DNA of 64,000 bases from Haemaphysalis longicornis (GCA_013339765.2 CM023450.1:100853920-100917919); one strand, 5' to 3'; shown: positions 12,256 through 23,439, counted from the stretch's first letter. Notes: a model not told the origin generated them from the sequence alone. Numbers and translations are program-made.

Positions 12256-13246
12256 GCAAAGACGACTCACTTATTAAAAAAATTAACTATTATAGCAGCT
12301 AGGTATTCCACGCGTGGCCGGTGATGGCTCTCGACCACAGGATCCTTCTCGCAGCGAACATATAGAGACTTGGCGACCGCGGTGGCTGGTATTATCTCGT
12401 TAAACTTCCATTAACTGCGACGGCAGGACTTCGCCGAATTACATGTTCCCTAGAAATAATAAAAAGCGATTCGAGTTCACTCCAACTACGGCCTTCATTT
12501 GGAGCCGTAAACTTTTACTGAGAAGTTGTCGACTGCATGGAGTGCGAAAATTGTTCTTCCAAGCGAGCGAGGAAGGGAGCAAGCAAGCGGCTGATTGAGG
12601 GCGCGCCAGCACCCGCAGGACACGAAGAAGTAGGCCACAAGCGTGCTGCAAAGAAGACAATTAGGAATTGCGCGAAAGTTGCAGGATTTTTGTTTCCCAC
12701 AAAAATCTTGCTACATTTTGTAAGGGAGTGCCAAAGTATCCGACCAGTCTTCGGTGACGGAGGCATCGATATTTCTGGAGTACTGGGAATTTAAGCGTAA
12801 TATAGAAAAGTGAAGTGGAAACCAGTATAGGTCAGTAAAGGAAGGTTATATTGTTGGTGAGAAAAAGCAGAGAATAAATCAGGGAGAAAATTTTTCTAGA
12901 GTAAGTCGAGCTAGCAAGTGCTATGCCGTTTTCACCTTTAGGTCGAACGACAAAAGAAAGAAATATCGGCGCGCGTCTCCTGTGCGCTTGCTGGCACGGG
13001 AGTTGGACATGGGGTAGTCTTTCTTTGTTCTTCACACCAGAGTACCATATCAAGGTATTTATTAAAGCTACTAAATGAGCCTACGTATACATTATAGCCG
13101 GCGTATGGAAACATGACCACGAGAATGGAAATCTTCCTGCTTTTTACGCGTGAGGCTAACGGTAAGAGTGCGGGAATTCAGGCATCTCATGACGTACGCG
13201 CTGATGCTAAACTTAACCCATGATCAAATTTCGTTCTTCGACTTAC
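12256..13246. other. No recognisable feature
   Basis: Opposed open frames at 12,439-12,794 have no recognisable domain. Nothing else is supported. Confidence 0.35.
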
Positions 13247-13311
13247 TAATATATATATATATAATATAATATATAATACGTATATATATATATATATTGA
13301 TATATATATAC
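13247..13311. repeat. (AT)n tract at the left border of the tRNA-like array
   Basis: An impure AT dinucleotide tract. A purer (AT)n of similar length lies at 16,013-16,079 on the far side of the array. Confidence 0.93.
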
Positions 13312-13433
13312 GTTTATTCGGTTCGACAGATCATTGCCGTGTATCGCGAAGTTCCGAGTATCTTGAAGTGCGATGACGGTATTCGCATTTTTGTTTAATA
13401 GTCACAAAATATAATGAAAAAAATCGCAGTTTA

Positions 13434-13493
13434 ACGGACGGGAGTCGAACCACATCCGATAACTCGGTGCGTTAACCATTACGCTACCCCGCA
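13434..13493 (-). other. tRNA-like module, degenerate (array copy m1)
   Basis: Read on the minus strand, the CGGGGTAGCGTAA A-box region and the GTTAACGCACC D-loop side are intact, but the anticodon arm and variable region are shortened and the T-arm is altered, so a full cloverleaf is lost. Confidence 0.6.
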
Positions 13494-13845
13494 GCGTCCA
13501 TTCATGACTTTACATGGGGTTTATATACATGACTGGCGACGGTTATACCACCTTCGACTATCGCGCTGAGTGACGTAGAACTCTTTTCAGCGCCGCCAGT
13601 AAGACGTTGATCGGTGGTATAGCAATTGGTATCCGAACTGCTACCAGTCCTCGTAATGCATGTAGCAGAATCAGAACGACTATGGACGCAGATCAGTAAC
13701 GACAGATATAAGTTGAGTTCATTGCCAGTGCTATTCGGCTGTTTCCGAGATATTTGATAGTGCCGAATGACGTGTATTCGTCATGTTTTTTTTTAATACA
13801 GTGCGAAACAGGCGAAAATATAGTCGAGAAAAAATCCGCCGTTTT

Positions 13846-13916
13846 TCCGGGAGCGGGGTCGAACCCACATCTCCGCATAACGCGTGCGGTGCGTTAACCA
13901 ATTACGCTACCCCGCA
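13846..13916 (-). other. tRNA-like module (array copy m2)
   Basis: On the minus strand it matches the plus copies almost base for base, with one base missing in the T-stem/loop (GGTTCGACCCC). D-stem, anticodon stem and acceptor pairing are retained. Confidence 0.75.
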
Positions 13917-14297
13917 GCGGCTCCCTTCTCGACTTTACCAGGGGGGTTTATATTTACCAGTGCTCTGAGGCCGGTCAACTAGCGCCGCCCCTCGACTACC
14001 GCAGAGACGTAGAACGTCTTTTTTCCAGCGCCGCCACGTAAGACGTGGTCGGATGTCGGGGTTAGCAATTGGCATATCCGAACTGCTGGAGCCAGAGTCC
14101 TCGTAATGCATGTAGCAGAACAGAAAGATATGGGACGAGGGACTCAGTCAAGGACACATATCAAGGTTGCAGTCGTCATTGCCAGTGCTATTCGGCTGTT
14201 TCCGAGATATTTGATAGTGCCGAATGACGTGTTCTCTCATTTTTTTTTTAATACAGTGCGAAACAGGCGAAATATCGTCGAAAAAATCCGCCGTTTT

Positions 14298-14320
14298 TCC
14301 GGGAGCGGGAGTCGAACCCA
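14298..14320 (-). other. tRNA-like module truncated at the inversion hinge (array copy m3)
   Basis: Only the 3' acceptor strand and T-arm remain (minus strand). At 14,320/14,321 the sequence switches to GTTGACCGGCCTC, the spacer of a plus-oriented unit. This marks the rearrangement breakpoint. Confidence 0.7.
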
Positions 14321-14382
14321 GTTGACCGGCCTCAGAGCACTGGTAAATATAAACCCCCTGGTAAAAGTCGGAAGGGAGCCGC

Positions 14383-14449
14383 TGCGGGTAGCGTAATTGG
14401 TTAACGCACCGCACCGTATGCGGAGATGTGGGTTCGACTCCCGCCCGGA
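14383..14449 (+). other. tRNA-like module, shortened (array copy p1)
   Basis: A-box and B-box are intact, but it lacks a G in the acceptor 5' strand, two bases in the anticodon loop region and two bases in the 3' acceptor strand compared with copies p2-p4. The fold is weakened. Confidence 0.7.
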
Positions 14450-14833
14450 AACGCGGATTTTTTCTCGACTTATATTTTCGCCTGTTTCGCACTGTATTAA
14501 AAAAAAACATGACGAAACACGTCATTCGGCACTATCAAATATCTCGGAAACAGCCGAATAGCACTGGCAATGACGACTGCAACCTTGATAGCTGTCCTTA
14601 CTGAGTCCCTCGTCCCATATCTTTCTGTTCTGCTACATGCATTACGAGGACTCTGGCTCCAGCAGTTCGGATATGCCAATTGCTAACCCCGACATCCGAC
14701 CACGTCTTACGTGGCGGCCGCTGGAAAAAAGACGTTCTACGTCTCCCGCGGTAGTCGAGGGGCGGCGCTAGTTGACCGGCCTCAGAGCACTGGTAAATAT
14801 AAACCCCTCTGGTAAAAGTCGAGAGGGAGCCGC

Positions 14834-14905
14834 TGCGGGGTAGCGTAATTGGTTAACGCACCGCACGCGTTATGCGGAGATGTGGGTTCGACTCCCGCTC
14901 CCGGA
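14834..14905 (+). other. tRNA-like module with full cloverleaf (array copy p2)
   Basis: The 72 nt fold by eye into a cloverleaf: acceptor TGCGGGG with TCCCGGA (one G-G mismatch, one G-U), D-stem GCGT/ACGC with loop AATTGGTTA, anticodon stem CCGCA/TGCGG with loop CGCGTTA, a 4-nt variable loop AGAT, and T-arm GTGGG-TTCGACT-CCCGC. A-box TAGCGTAATTGG and B-box GGTTCGACTCC match Pol III internal promoter consensus. A TTTTTT run at about 14,917-14,922 could terminate transcription. The nominal anticodon CGT would read ACG (Thr), but position 33 is G rather than the near-universal U, so a working decoding tRNA is doubtful. Confidence 0.8.
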
Positions 14906-15295
14906 AAAACGGCGGATTTTTTCTCGACTTATATTTTCGCCTGTTTCGCACTGTATTAAAAAAAAAACATGACGAATACACGTCATTCGGCACTATCAAA
15001 TATCTCGGAAACAGCCGAATAGCACTGGCAATGACGACTGCAACCTTGATAGCTGTCCTTACTGAGTCCCTCGTCCCATATCTTTCTGTTCTGCTACATG
15101 CATTACGAGGACTCTGGCTCCAGCAGTTCGGATATGCCAATTGCTAACCCCGACATCCGACCACGTCTTACGTGGCGGCCGCTGGAAAAAAGACGTTCTA
15201 CGTCTCCCGCGGTAGTCGAGGGGCGGCGCTAGTTGACCGGCCTCAGAGCACTGGTAAATATAAACCCCCCTGGTAAAAGTCGAGAAGGGAGCCGC

Positions 15296-15367
15296 TGCGG
15301 GGTAGCGTAATTGGTTAACGCACCGCACGCGTTATGCGGAGATGTGGGTTCGACTCCCGCTCCCGGA
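15296..15367 (+). other. tRNA-like module with full cloverleaf (array copy p3)
   Basis: Identical by eye to the module at 14,834, including the G33 anticodon loop and the downstream T-run. Confidence 0.8.
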
Positions 15368-15755
15368 AAAACGGCGGATTTTTTCTCGACTTATATTTTC
15401 GCCTGTTTCGCACTGTATTAAAAAAAAAACATGACGAATACACGTCATTCGGCACTATCAATATCTTGGAAACAGCCGAATAGCACTGGCAATGACGACT
15501 GCAACCTTGATATCTGTCCTTACTGAGTCCCTCGTCCCATATCTTTCTGTTCTGCTACATGCATTACGAGGACTCTGGCTCCAGCAGTTCGGATATGCCA
15601 ATTGCTAACCCCGACATCCGACCACGTCTTACGTGGCGGCCGCTGGAAAAAAGACGTTCTACGTCTCCCGCGGTAGTCGAGGGGCGGCGCTAGTTGACCG
15701 GCCTCAGAGCACTTGTAAATATAAACCCCCTGGTAAAAGTCGAGAAGGGAGCCGC

Positions 15756-15827
15756 TGCGGGGTAGCGTAATTGGTTAACGCACCGCACGCGTTATGCGGA
15801 GATGTGGGTTCGACTCCCGCTCCCGGA
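15756..15827 (+). other. tRNA-like module with full cloverleaf (array copy p4)
   Basis: Identical by eye to the two preceding modules. It is the last copy; its unit is interrupted at about 16,011, within the ATATCTTTCTG part of the spacer, where the (AT)n tract begins. Confidence 0.8.
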
Positions 15828-16012
15828 AAAACGGCGGATTTTTTCTCGATTTATATTTTCGCCTGTTTCGCACTGTATTAAAAAAAAAAACATGACGAAT
15901 ACACGTCATTCGGCACTATCAAATATCTCGGAAACAGCCGAATAGCACTGGCAATGACGACTGCAACCTTGATATCTGTCCTTACTGAGTCCCTCGTCCC
16001 ATATCTTTCTGG

Positions 16013-16024
16013 AATATATTTATA

Positions 16025-16079
<55 letters not shown>
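16013..16079. repeat. (AT)n microsatellite closing the array
   Basis: Nearly pure AT dinucleotide tract that cuts the last array unit in mid-spacer. Confidence 0.95.
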
Positions 16080-16080
<1 letters not shown>

Positions 16081-17984
16081 CTTCACTTGCAGCCCACGAT
16101 AATGGTAAGATGATAATTGTGGTGATGATGAAGTGTTCCCATCATTATTATCATCATAGTGTGTATAACCTGTTATTTTTGAAGGTGGAAAAACGTATGC
16201 ATTGTGCTTCTCATACGCCAAGCTTTCGTAAATTCAAAGCTCGGATGCGAGACCGATTTTTTTTTTTTTTTTTGCTTTGCCCGGTTGGGAGAGGTGAAAG
16301 GAGGCGCTGTCACACATTTCCGGAGACCAGAAGAAATAGAGGCAAAATAAAAAGAGTGCTTAATGATCTCTGGCCGTGTATAGCTTTTTATTACGTAATT
16401 ATCTATTTTCTGTAAACCGTGTTCTTTCGTCTTTCTTAGTATTATCTCTTATCTATCACTTTTTTCGTTACTTTTTTTCCCTTGTCCCATCCATTTTCAT
16501 CTTCTTTTCTTCGCCATCTCTTTCGGTCGCTGTCGATTTCGTTCTTCTTGTTTTCGTTTGAACACTAGCAGGTGTACAGGACCACATGAGCCTAACGACT
16601 TGCGCACTCAGGACATTGTGGTAGAGCTAGAACTCACGTTGCCCGCACGGTAACCAAAAATATGCTCAAACAAAGATTCCTTGCTAACATCCCGAGCACA
16701 TTTACATTTGTTAGAAGGGTGTCAGAAACACTGCAGTCACTACTGACGTGCGCGCACCCATTTCGGAAAGCCATCATCGGTCCCCAAGGGCATTTGCAAG
16801 AGGTACGCGGCAGCATTTGTTTCGGTCGTGGGATTAGCGCCCCTACGGCGCTGCCTGAAATTGCCCCTCGCAAAACGCTGAACGCAGCCTCGTCAGCTTA
16901 TGGGTTGTGCGGTTTTCCGACAGTCCACTAATTGCGTAGTTTCCGCTCTAACGTGTACATCCGCTCATTACTTCGCGACCGCTTCCTCTTCACGCTAAAT
17001 TCCGTCGTTACGCGTTTTCTCAACGCGGTGTAAATTCTGTGCATTCAAACCTGCGGGTCATGTGCTCACGTCTCTCGAACACGCATAACTCGCTAAAGGT
17101 GTCTAATGGATGCTTGTGATACCTAGACTAAGGCATTTCGTTGCCCCTGGCTGCAGTCAGCGTAGGATTATCTTCTTAACCGGCGATTACCAAGGCGTAT
17201 TTTGTTATCGCTATTGACATCGGAATAACTATCTTCATTTCGTTCCCTGGTATGCGTATTTAGCCTAACGTAGGGAGTGGTATGGGCGAATTATTGGCCC
17301 TTCTTTTGTTAGATGAACCACTATTGAAAGCTTGGGCCTCCCACTACAGTGACATTTCAGGGCCCGCTTTCTTCTTTTCGTGTGCTTTTAATCTGGGGCG
17401 AATGATTACTTCTGTGTGCCTCTGTTGTGTTGCTCATCTACGCTGAACAAAGTCGTTGACCTATACCATCGCGTTCAGCGTAGAAAAAAAATTCATGCGG
17501 CCTTGTTCATGTTTCGGCAAGTCGGTCACCTCATAACCTTTGGGGCGCCTCCTGAACGTCCCTCCACTCTACCATGTACGACCCACCTGGCGTGAAACGT
17601 GAAACCGATCAGACGCGAACGATGCAAGCGCCAATAAATCAGCTAGTATTGTTCAACGGCACAAATCGACTACTCTGTAAGGCTCTACTTTTGATATTCC
17701 ATGCACATATTCCAAGCAAGGAGGAGAGAGTCAGAGAATTTAGGGGACCGGAATGTTGGGAAGGGAAAACGTGGGAGGGAAGGACGGTTTGCGAAGGAGA
17801 GGAGGACTGCGGAACGAGAACGTGAGAAGAAAAAATATAGTGCCCTTCCATTCTGTGAAGAAGGGTGACCTGCGAATCTGTGCGCAGTGCACGGTGTGCA
17901 CGAAGCAAAGCACGTTGGTTTCTAATTTGCGATTGAGCATAGTTCTTCCTAGCCAATTAGCTGAATGAAACGTGGCAGGGCTCT
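16080..17984. other. No recognisable feature apart from a T17 run
   Basis: A poly-T tract lies at 16,257-16,273. Opposed open frames at 16,634-16,931 and 17,574-17,968 have no recognised domain. Confidence 0.4.
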
Positions 17985-19030
17985 AGCTTTATTCTAGCGG
18001 GCAAACCAGGAGCTGTCTGTTTCCCCTTTCGCATCGTAGGCATCTTGCTGTCGGACAAACAAGGAGCTGTCTGTTTCCCTTACTCTCGTAGGCATCTTAA
18101 CCCCATCCGCTCGACCACTGAGGACACCAGACAGGTCGCATTTGGCCATGAGATGTCCACATTTAAACCTCCCGCCAGCACAACGGACATGTCATCAGTG
18201 AGGGCATGAAACCTATAGCTGCGTGTTCACGCCCCCTTCCCCGTTCCATCCACTCCCAACCAGTGCACGCTTAAACCGGCAACTGGTTATGTGCGCGTGC
18301 TCACGTGCGCGACGAGAAAGCCCTTCAAGCTGAACTAGAAATATTGGCTCACGTCGGAGTTCCATGCAAGCGGGTAAGTCGCTGTTGTTCAGGGAGGAAT
18401 TCGCAGCTGCTGGACGAGCCCGAACTTGCGGAGAGAAAGGCGGCGGCAGCGGCTTTCTGTTGTTTTCGCGCCAATTCGCGCTTCTGTTCCGACTGGCGCT
18501 CCTTCAATTCCCGCTCCTCTTCCTCCGATCGAAAGGCATAGGTCCGTCGGATTGCGAGTTAAAACCTGTAAGGACCCAAACTTTATTCTAGCGGACATAC
18601 ATGGGGCTAACCAACCCAAACCGCGCGAGCACAGAGGACAGCTGATAGGTCGCACTGAGCCGTGAGACTTCCACGTTTAAATCTCCCACCAGCACAACGA
18701 GCATGTCATCAGTAGCGGCATGAAGCCTACCTGTGCGTGCACGCCCCCGTCCTTCCACTGCCAAGCCATGCATGCATAAAAAGACGAGTGGTGATGGTAG
18801 CGTGCTTAGGCGTAAATGCACTGGCGAAAATATCGCACGGAAATCCTTTCAAGCTAAAGAATTACGGGCTCACATCATCGTTCCAAGCGGGCAAGGTGCT
18901 CTTCATCCGGGAGGGATTCGCAGCTACTCGACGAGGTGGAATTTGAGGCCACAACAGTGGCGGCTGCATGTTCAGTGGCAGTGGCTTTCAGTCGTTTTTA
19001 CGCCCATTCGCGCTTCTGTTGATTCGCCGT
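17985..19030. repeat. Degenerate tandem pair of ~450-500 bp units
   Basis: Unit 1 begins CTTTATTCTAGCGGGCAAAC (about 17,987) and unit 2 CTTTATTCTAGCGGACATAC (about 18,580). Both then show GACAGGTCGCAT/GATAGGTCGCAC, CCTCCCGCCAGCACAACGGAC / TCTCCCACCAGCACAACGAGC-type blocks, ATGTCATCAGTG/AG, a CACGCCCCC block, CCTTTCAAGCT, a GGGAGG.ATTCGCAGCT block and CGCGCTTCTGTT near the end. Unit 1 also has a local duplication of GGAGCTGTCTGTTTCCC (about 18,009 and 18,065). The units are clearly related but well diverged. Confidence 0.75.
18366..18541 (-). pseudogene. Coiled-coil-like coding remnant (Glu/Arg/Gln-rich)
   Basis: On the minus strand one frame reads as a charged helix (EEEERELKERQSEQKREL, then an Ala run) followed by a Ser-rich stretch ending in SSSSCEFLPEQQ. 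The second tandem unit (minus, about 18,900-19,020) keeps a diverged echo: QKREWA, an Ala/Thr stretch, and SSSSCESLPDEE. Repetition of the same protein-like pattern in two diverged units suggests descent from a coding sequence, perhaps within a transposon. No family is recognised and no start is visible. Confidence 0.4.
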
Positions 19031-20195
19031 AATCAACCTAACTGCGCGGCCAGCATTATCAGCCCATTGCGCAACTCTGGTGGCGAGGATAATAACAGTC
19101 ATGAGAGAGGGTCGGCGGAGGCGAGGAGGAGCGCCACAGCCACCGCCGAGTAAAGCGGCTTCACCGGAACGAAAACTGGGGGAGGGGGAGTTGGACATGC
19201 AACTGCTTCGCAGTAAAAAAAGTAGAGAGGGATTGGAGAGGAGTGGAGAAGTGAGGGGAAGAGAGGAGTACATGAAATGTAAATGTATGATTACGTCAGG
19301 CGTAAAGGCATACTATGCTGCCTTTTTATGTAGTATAGGCAGTATGAGAGAGGGACAGAGAGAGAAAAATTGGAGAAGGGCAGGAAGAGGAAGAGAGTGA
19401 GGTGTAGGTGGGGGAGAAAGAACGCGGCGTCACGTTGCACGTTCGGCCGACACGCATCCGCATTTCGACGTCATTTTTTCCTTCTTCGCCTTAATGTCGC
19501 ACAAAATGTCTAATGAAACCACTCAGGAGCTGACCCGCTGCTGGAAAAAGGGTCAATTTTCGCCCCTTTATGTGGATTATATAAAATTACAAAAAAGTAT
19601 ACTGAGCTTTTAATTTTTCGTTAATTGGGCGCTACTGTATCAATCCTTTTAGAACAACTTCGCAAGTACAATATTTTGAATGCAGCAAGCTTTTACCTTG
19701 ACTGAAGAACCACAGAAAGGAGCCTTAGTTCTACTAACATCACAAAAAAACTAGGTGAAAATCCCCACGCCTTTTAATCAATATTGCGGCCCGTAGAGTT
19801 TGACCTGATGGTTTTGTTTCACCTGCATGGAACCTGGTAGAACCACGTTTTAAAATTTGTACTGATGACAAATTCAGGGGTTTACTCTCGATGAGTACTG
19901 TAGAACACTCAAGAACTAGCGACCACTCGATCATAGAAGCAATGCACTGTTCTTAAATGTTCGATGTTACAAAAACCGAAAAGGTCCGGCTCACTTCAAG
20001 ACAGGCAAAACTTCTGGAATAAAGGGTGTATTAAGTGATCTGCATCTGAACGATTACTGGATGAAGAGACGGAATAAAGAATTTCGGAAGCAAAGAATGG
20101 ACTCGAGCAGCGCGAGACAGGAGCGGCTGGAGGTCGATGGGAGAGGCCTTCGTCCTGCAGTTGGTCCTAGTCAGCTGCGGTTGTTGTTGTCGATT
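19031..20195. other. Purine-rich and anonymous sequence
   Basis: A G/A-rich stretch spans roughly 19,090-19,420 (GAGAGAGGG-type). No gene recognised. Confidence 0.4.
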
Positions 20196-20234
20196 ATGAT
20201 GATGATGATGATGATGATGTGATGATGATGATGT
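20196..20234. repeat. (GAT)n microsatellite
   Basis: About twelve GAT units with one shortened unit in the middle. It encodes a His run on the minus strand that should not be taken as a protein. Confidence 0.93.
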
Positions 20235-22946
20235 TATCTTGCCATAAGTGGTCACTTTGGATTATCTTTTTGGGGAAGGTCTCTGCTACCGCACCATAGC
20301 GCGTTGAACGTGCCACTGTGACGGGTTGTCATATTATACCTCTAGAAAGCGGCGCTGTGACCTCTATTCTCAGGTAAGGAAGAGAAATAATGTCAGGGAG
20401 GAGTAAAGTGAGTTTGTCACTGCCTTTCGTAGTAGGCACATTCAAGCGGTATTCTGCAGTGATATGATTTGCAGCTTTCTGATCAGAAAATGGGCAGAAT
20501 GTTCTTCAAGAGAAGCATGTGACTAGGGTTCCGTGAATTTGTCCTTTGGGTGACTGAAAATGCTTTCTTCCAAGCCAACTTTATCTGAGTGCTTAGCAGA
20601 AAGCTATTGAAGCTCTTGTTTTATCTAAACTTTCCCCATAACATTTCTATGACAACTGTCCGCTAAGCCGACTATATCATCACATGGTGTTTAATTTACT
20701 TGCCAATATTAATTAGTTCAGAATGGACGGGTTCGAACCTGGGTTCGAAAGTCTGTCGCCCGAGCTTCGTTGGTCATCCACCTTCACAAAGTTCAACGGC
20801 TCATGATTTTTCTTTTGTTATTTTGTCGCCCGATACCCAGTGTTTACAAAGCTAAGGATAATCTCGCACTCTGATTCCGCTTCTTTCCTTTTACGCTCAG
20901 GCATATAGCACAACTGTAAACCCTGACAGCGCACTCACGCATGCGGGCACGCACGCACACAGCCAAGCGCGAACGCTCGCTAACATCATCGTCTCTACTG
21001 GCGCCTTCGAACTTTATACGCACCCCATGCGACACGCACGTTGAAAGGAGACAGTAAAGGCCCTTAATGTACGAAGGCTTGATATTGTTTCGAATGAAAT
21101 ATACAGGGCACTGGCCTGTCCTCCACCGGACTCGTATTTTCCAAAAGAGTGAACAGGCTATCGAACGTGCGAGAAGCCTCTGACACTGTCATAATATACT
21201 GCCAATAACCAACGCTGGCGTGAGGGGTACCCCTCGAAAAAGTGCTCGGCGGGACTCGTAAAAATTTTGCGGAGACACTTCGTAAACTTTATATCGACGC
21301 TGACGCGCCGCGCGTTTCAATACGATCAGGGGCAACGACACAGGCAAGGCTATAAGGCCGAGCCGCTTCTGTAGGCACAACATGCTGCATCCGAGACCCT
21401 TACACATAACAGTAAAGTGCGTTGGCATTGCTGCTCCCGTGTATTTGTGTTTACCCTTTCGGCACTCGGCTTACTGGCGACGTTTCAATACTCCAGCCAC
21501 CCATAAGCGCCTGCGGGAGTAGTCGCAGCTCTGCGCCGAGAGAGCCTTTGTTATTGGAACAAGCACGTGTCCATATTTATATATAGCTCTGTTTTGCTTT
21601 GAGTTTACGCCGTCGTCGGCTCTCGTATTTTGCAGCAGGGATATAAGTTTACGGGTATAAAACGTGACTCTGTTTAATACCCCCACGCTTGGTTCGGTGC
21701 GTATGGCGCAGTAAGCAGTCGAGATTGGAGCTAAGGTCAGTGTTTTATAGAACACGCGCCGTTCTAGTGCCGAGGCAAGCACATGTTTACGTTCCACCGT
21801 GTTGGCATCGGGTTTCCCGGAGTGCGACACCTCATCCTTACGACTTAAATTTGTTTCTTTTACATTAGTCATGGAATCGTTTCACGCGAACTTTCAAATG
21901 TCAACAGTTCTCTGAGTCAGTTGAGGCGCGAAAAAGGGACTAGGGCTCAGCTGTTTCGTGTATTTACGACGGATGCCGCAAACAAGTAAATCAGGCATAG
22001 AGTGCTTTACAGCGTATGAATTACGAAGGGCTGCTGGGTGACGCGATTTTAAAATAAGATCCGAATCCGACTGCGCTGCGAAAGCAACACGGCTGCTCGT
22101 CGAATGAAAAGGAAACACAAATGGGGGAGGAGAATTTTTATTGCGCCTTCGGATTTGCTACAGTGTCTACAGATTTTTTGCTTAATATACGTCGGGTATT
22201 CTACACAGCTATATAAAAAATTTTGACCTCGTGTTCCGTTGAGATGGATCTATAATAAACCAAAACGCGACAACTACCTAGCTCAGCCGTTCATTAAAAG
22301 GGCCTTTTAGGTCATTAGTTCAAAAACCTGGTTTGGCCGAGTGATGACCCACATAATGGCGGATGGAGGGCACCTAAATCGGCCAAAGGTCAAACAATTT
22401 GACGTTTGACGCCAGATTTCTCAGGGAAGCTCCTGCAAACAACGCAAAGTAATTGAGCTGAAAAAAAAAACAAATTGTGTCTTGATTAGGACCTAACCCA
22501 CAGTCTCCAAAATTTGAGACGAGATTGTATTCCCCAACACCAAGAAGGCTCTTTTAAAGTTGTGACGCAATAGCGTTATTAGGCTCATTTTTCGATTTTT
22601 CCGAGACTGCGAGCCGTCCGCTATCAGGCGTGCTCACCAAGCGTTCGCGGAAGTATGTCATCGGTGCAAACAGGAAATTGCATCTGAGACAGCCAGATGC
22701 GAGGGCTCGACGGAATCAGGAGCACGGAGCAGCGTCAGTTGATTGTGCAAAGGACGACAATGATATTACGACAGCGACGAAAGGAAGGATGCACGACTTC
22801 ACAAGACTCCACAACTGCCCAGTGAAGTTCGTTCGAAGCACCATAGATAGTCGCAAGGTCGGTAGACACGATCGCCAGCCATGCCCGCAACTTAATCCAT
22901 CAACGAAACGCCTGTACGCTTCCCCGTGGAAGGCTACTTCATAAAC
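20235..22946. other. No recognisable feature
   Basis: A tRNA-like B-box pair near 20,733-20,750 (minus) is not supported by a cloverleaf. Open frames at 21,189-22,118 (minus) and 22,630-22,944 (plus) show no known domain. Confidence 0.35.
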
Positions 22947-23161
22947 TCTATACCACCCCCACCCTCCTCACTCCCTATCCCAGAGCAGTGGGAAATCCTG
23001 CTGATCAGCCGGAGCCTTGAAGACCAGAATAACCTGGTCCCCAGGGCACGTCTGGCAGCTATAGCGCAAGGATTCGTGGACTAGAGAGTCCTTCTCCCAC
23101 CGGCGAGCGGCCATAACACCTTCCGCTCCACACAAGAAAAGTTTTCATCATCATCATCTAC
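22947..23161 (+). mobile_element. I/R1-like LINE, 3' terminal fragment (end of ORF2, 3' UTR and (CAT)n tail)
   Basis: The frame from 22,953 to the stop at 23,082-23,084 encodes a Pro-rich linker then IPEQWEILLISRSLEDQ, a run ending in IAQGFVD. The same arrangement (EQWE, then an acidic/Leu segment, then a VLD or FVD ending) closes the LINE fragment at 40,534. It matches the extreme C-terminus I know from RNase H-bearing tick LINEs. After the stop, about 60 bases of UTR run into TTTTCATCATCATCATC, a simple-repeat 3' tail. The RT part is missing. The next fragment downstream is a different copy, because it holds upstream ORF2 parts. Confidence 0.65.
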
Positions 23162-23439
23162 TATCAAAATTGACGCCGGGCCAACATTGTGTCACCTAGC
23201 TAAGAAAGAGGGCAAACGATTAAATCAGGTATGTCAAAAACAAAAGAAAGCATGCATTATAATCGGAAAAAATAGAGGAGGGTCTCAATAAGAAACAAAA
23301 CAGAGAATATATCGTTAATTACACCAATTTTAAAATGATTCTTCGAATTGTCGCGGCCTTGTCACTGCCGTGAGCTCTGTCCTGCAAACTATGAATGGTG
23401 CCACGAAAAACCTCTAAAAATAGTCAGCTTATGATACCA

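Larger units (their letters stand above)
13434..16012. repeat. Inverted tandem array of ~460-bp units with tRNA-like modules
   Basis: Three units are oriented to the minus strand (modules at 13,434-13,493, 13,846-13,916 and a cut one from 14,298) and four to the plus strand (module starts 14,383, 14,834, 15,296, 15,756). Successive plus modules are 451-462 bp apart. A unit consists of a 72-nt tRNA-like module, a TTTTTT run, an A9-10 tract, a ~300-bp spacer including GCAATGACGACTGCAACC and GACCACGTCTTACGTGGCGG, then GTTGACCGGCCTCAGAGCAC leading to the next module. The hinge at about 14,320 joins the T-arm of a minus module to the spacer start of a plus unit. Plus units 2-4 are almost identical; the minus half has more indels. 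Whether this is a satellite, amplified Pol III genes, or partly a palindromic assembly artefact cannot be decided from sequence alone. Confidence 0.88.

Noticed and set aside
14834..14905. Calling the modules genuine tRNA-Thr(CGT) genes
   Set aside because: The fold is good but U33 is replaced by G, the acceptor has a mismatch, and the modules are embedded in a tandem satellite; tRNA-like is the safer description.
13693..15328. Multiple 60-125-codon frames with repeated peptide text
   Set aside because: They are translations of the tandem tRNA-like units and recur with the units in both orientations.
20722..20790. Possible tRNA gene (two GTTCGAA motifs) on minus
   Set aside because: B-box-like motifs are present twice but D, anticodon and acceptor stems do not pair.
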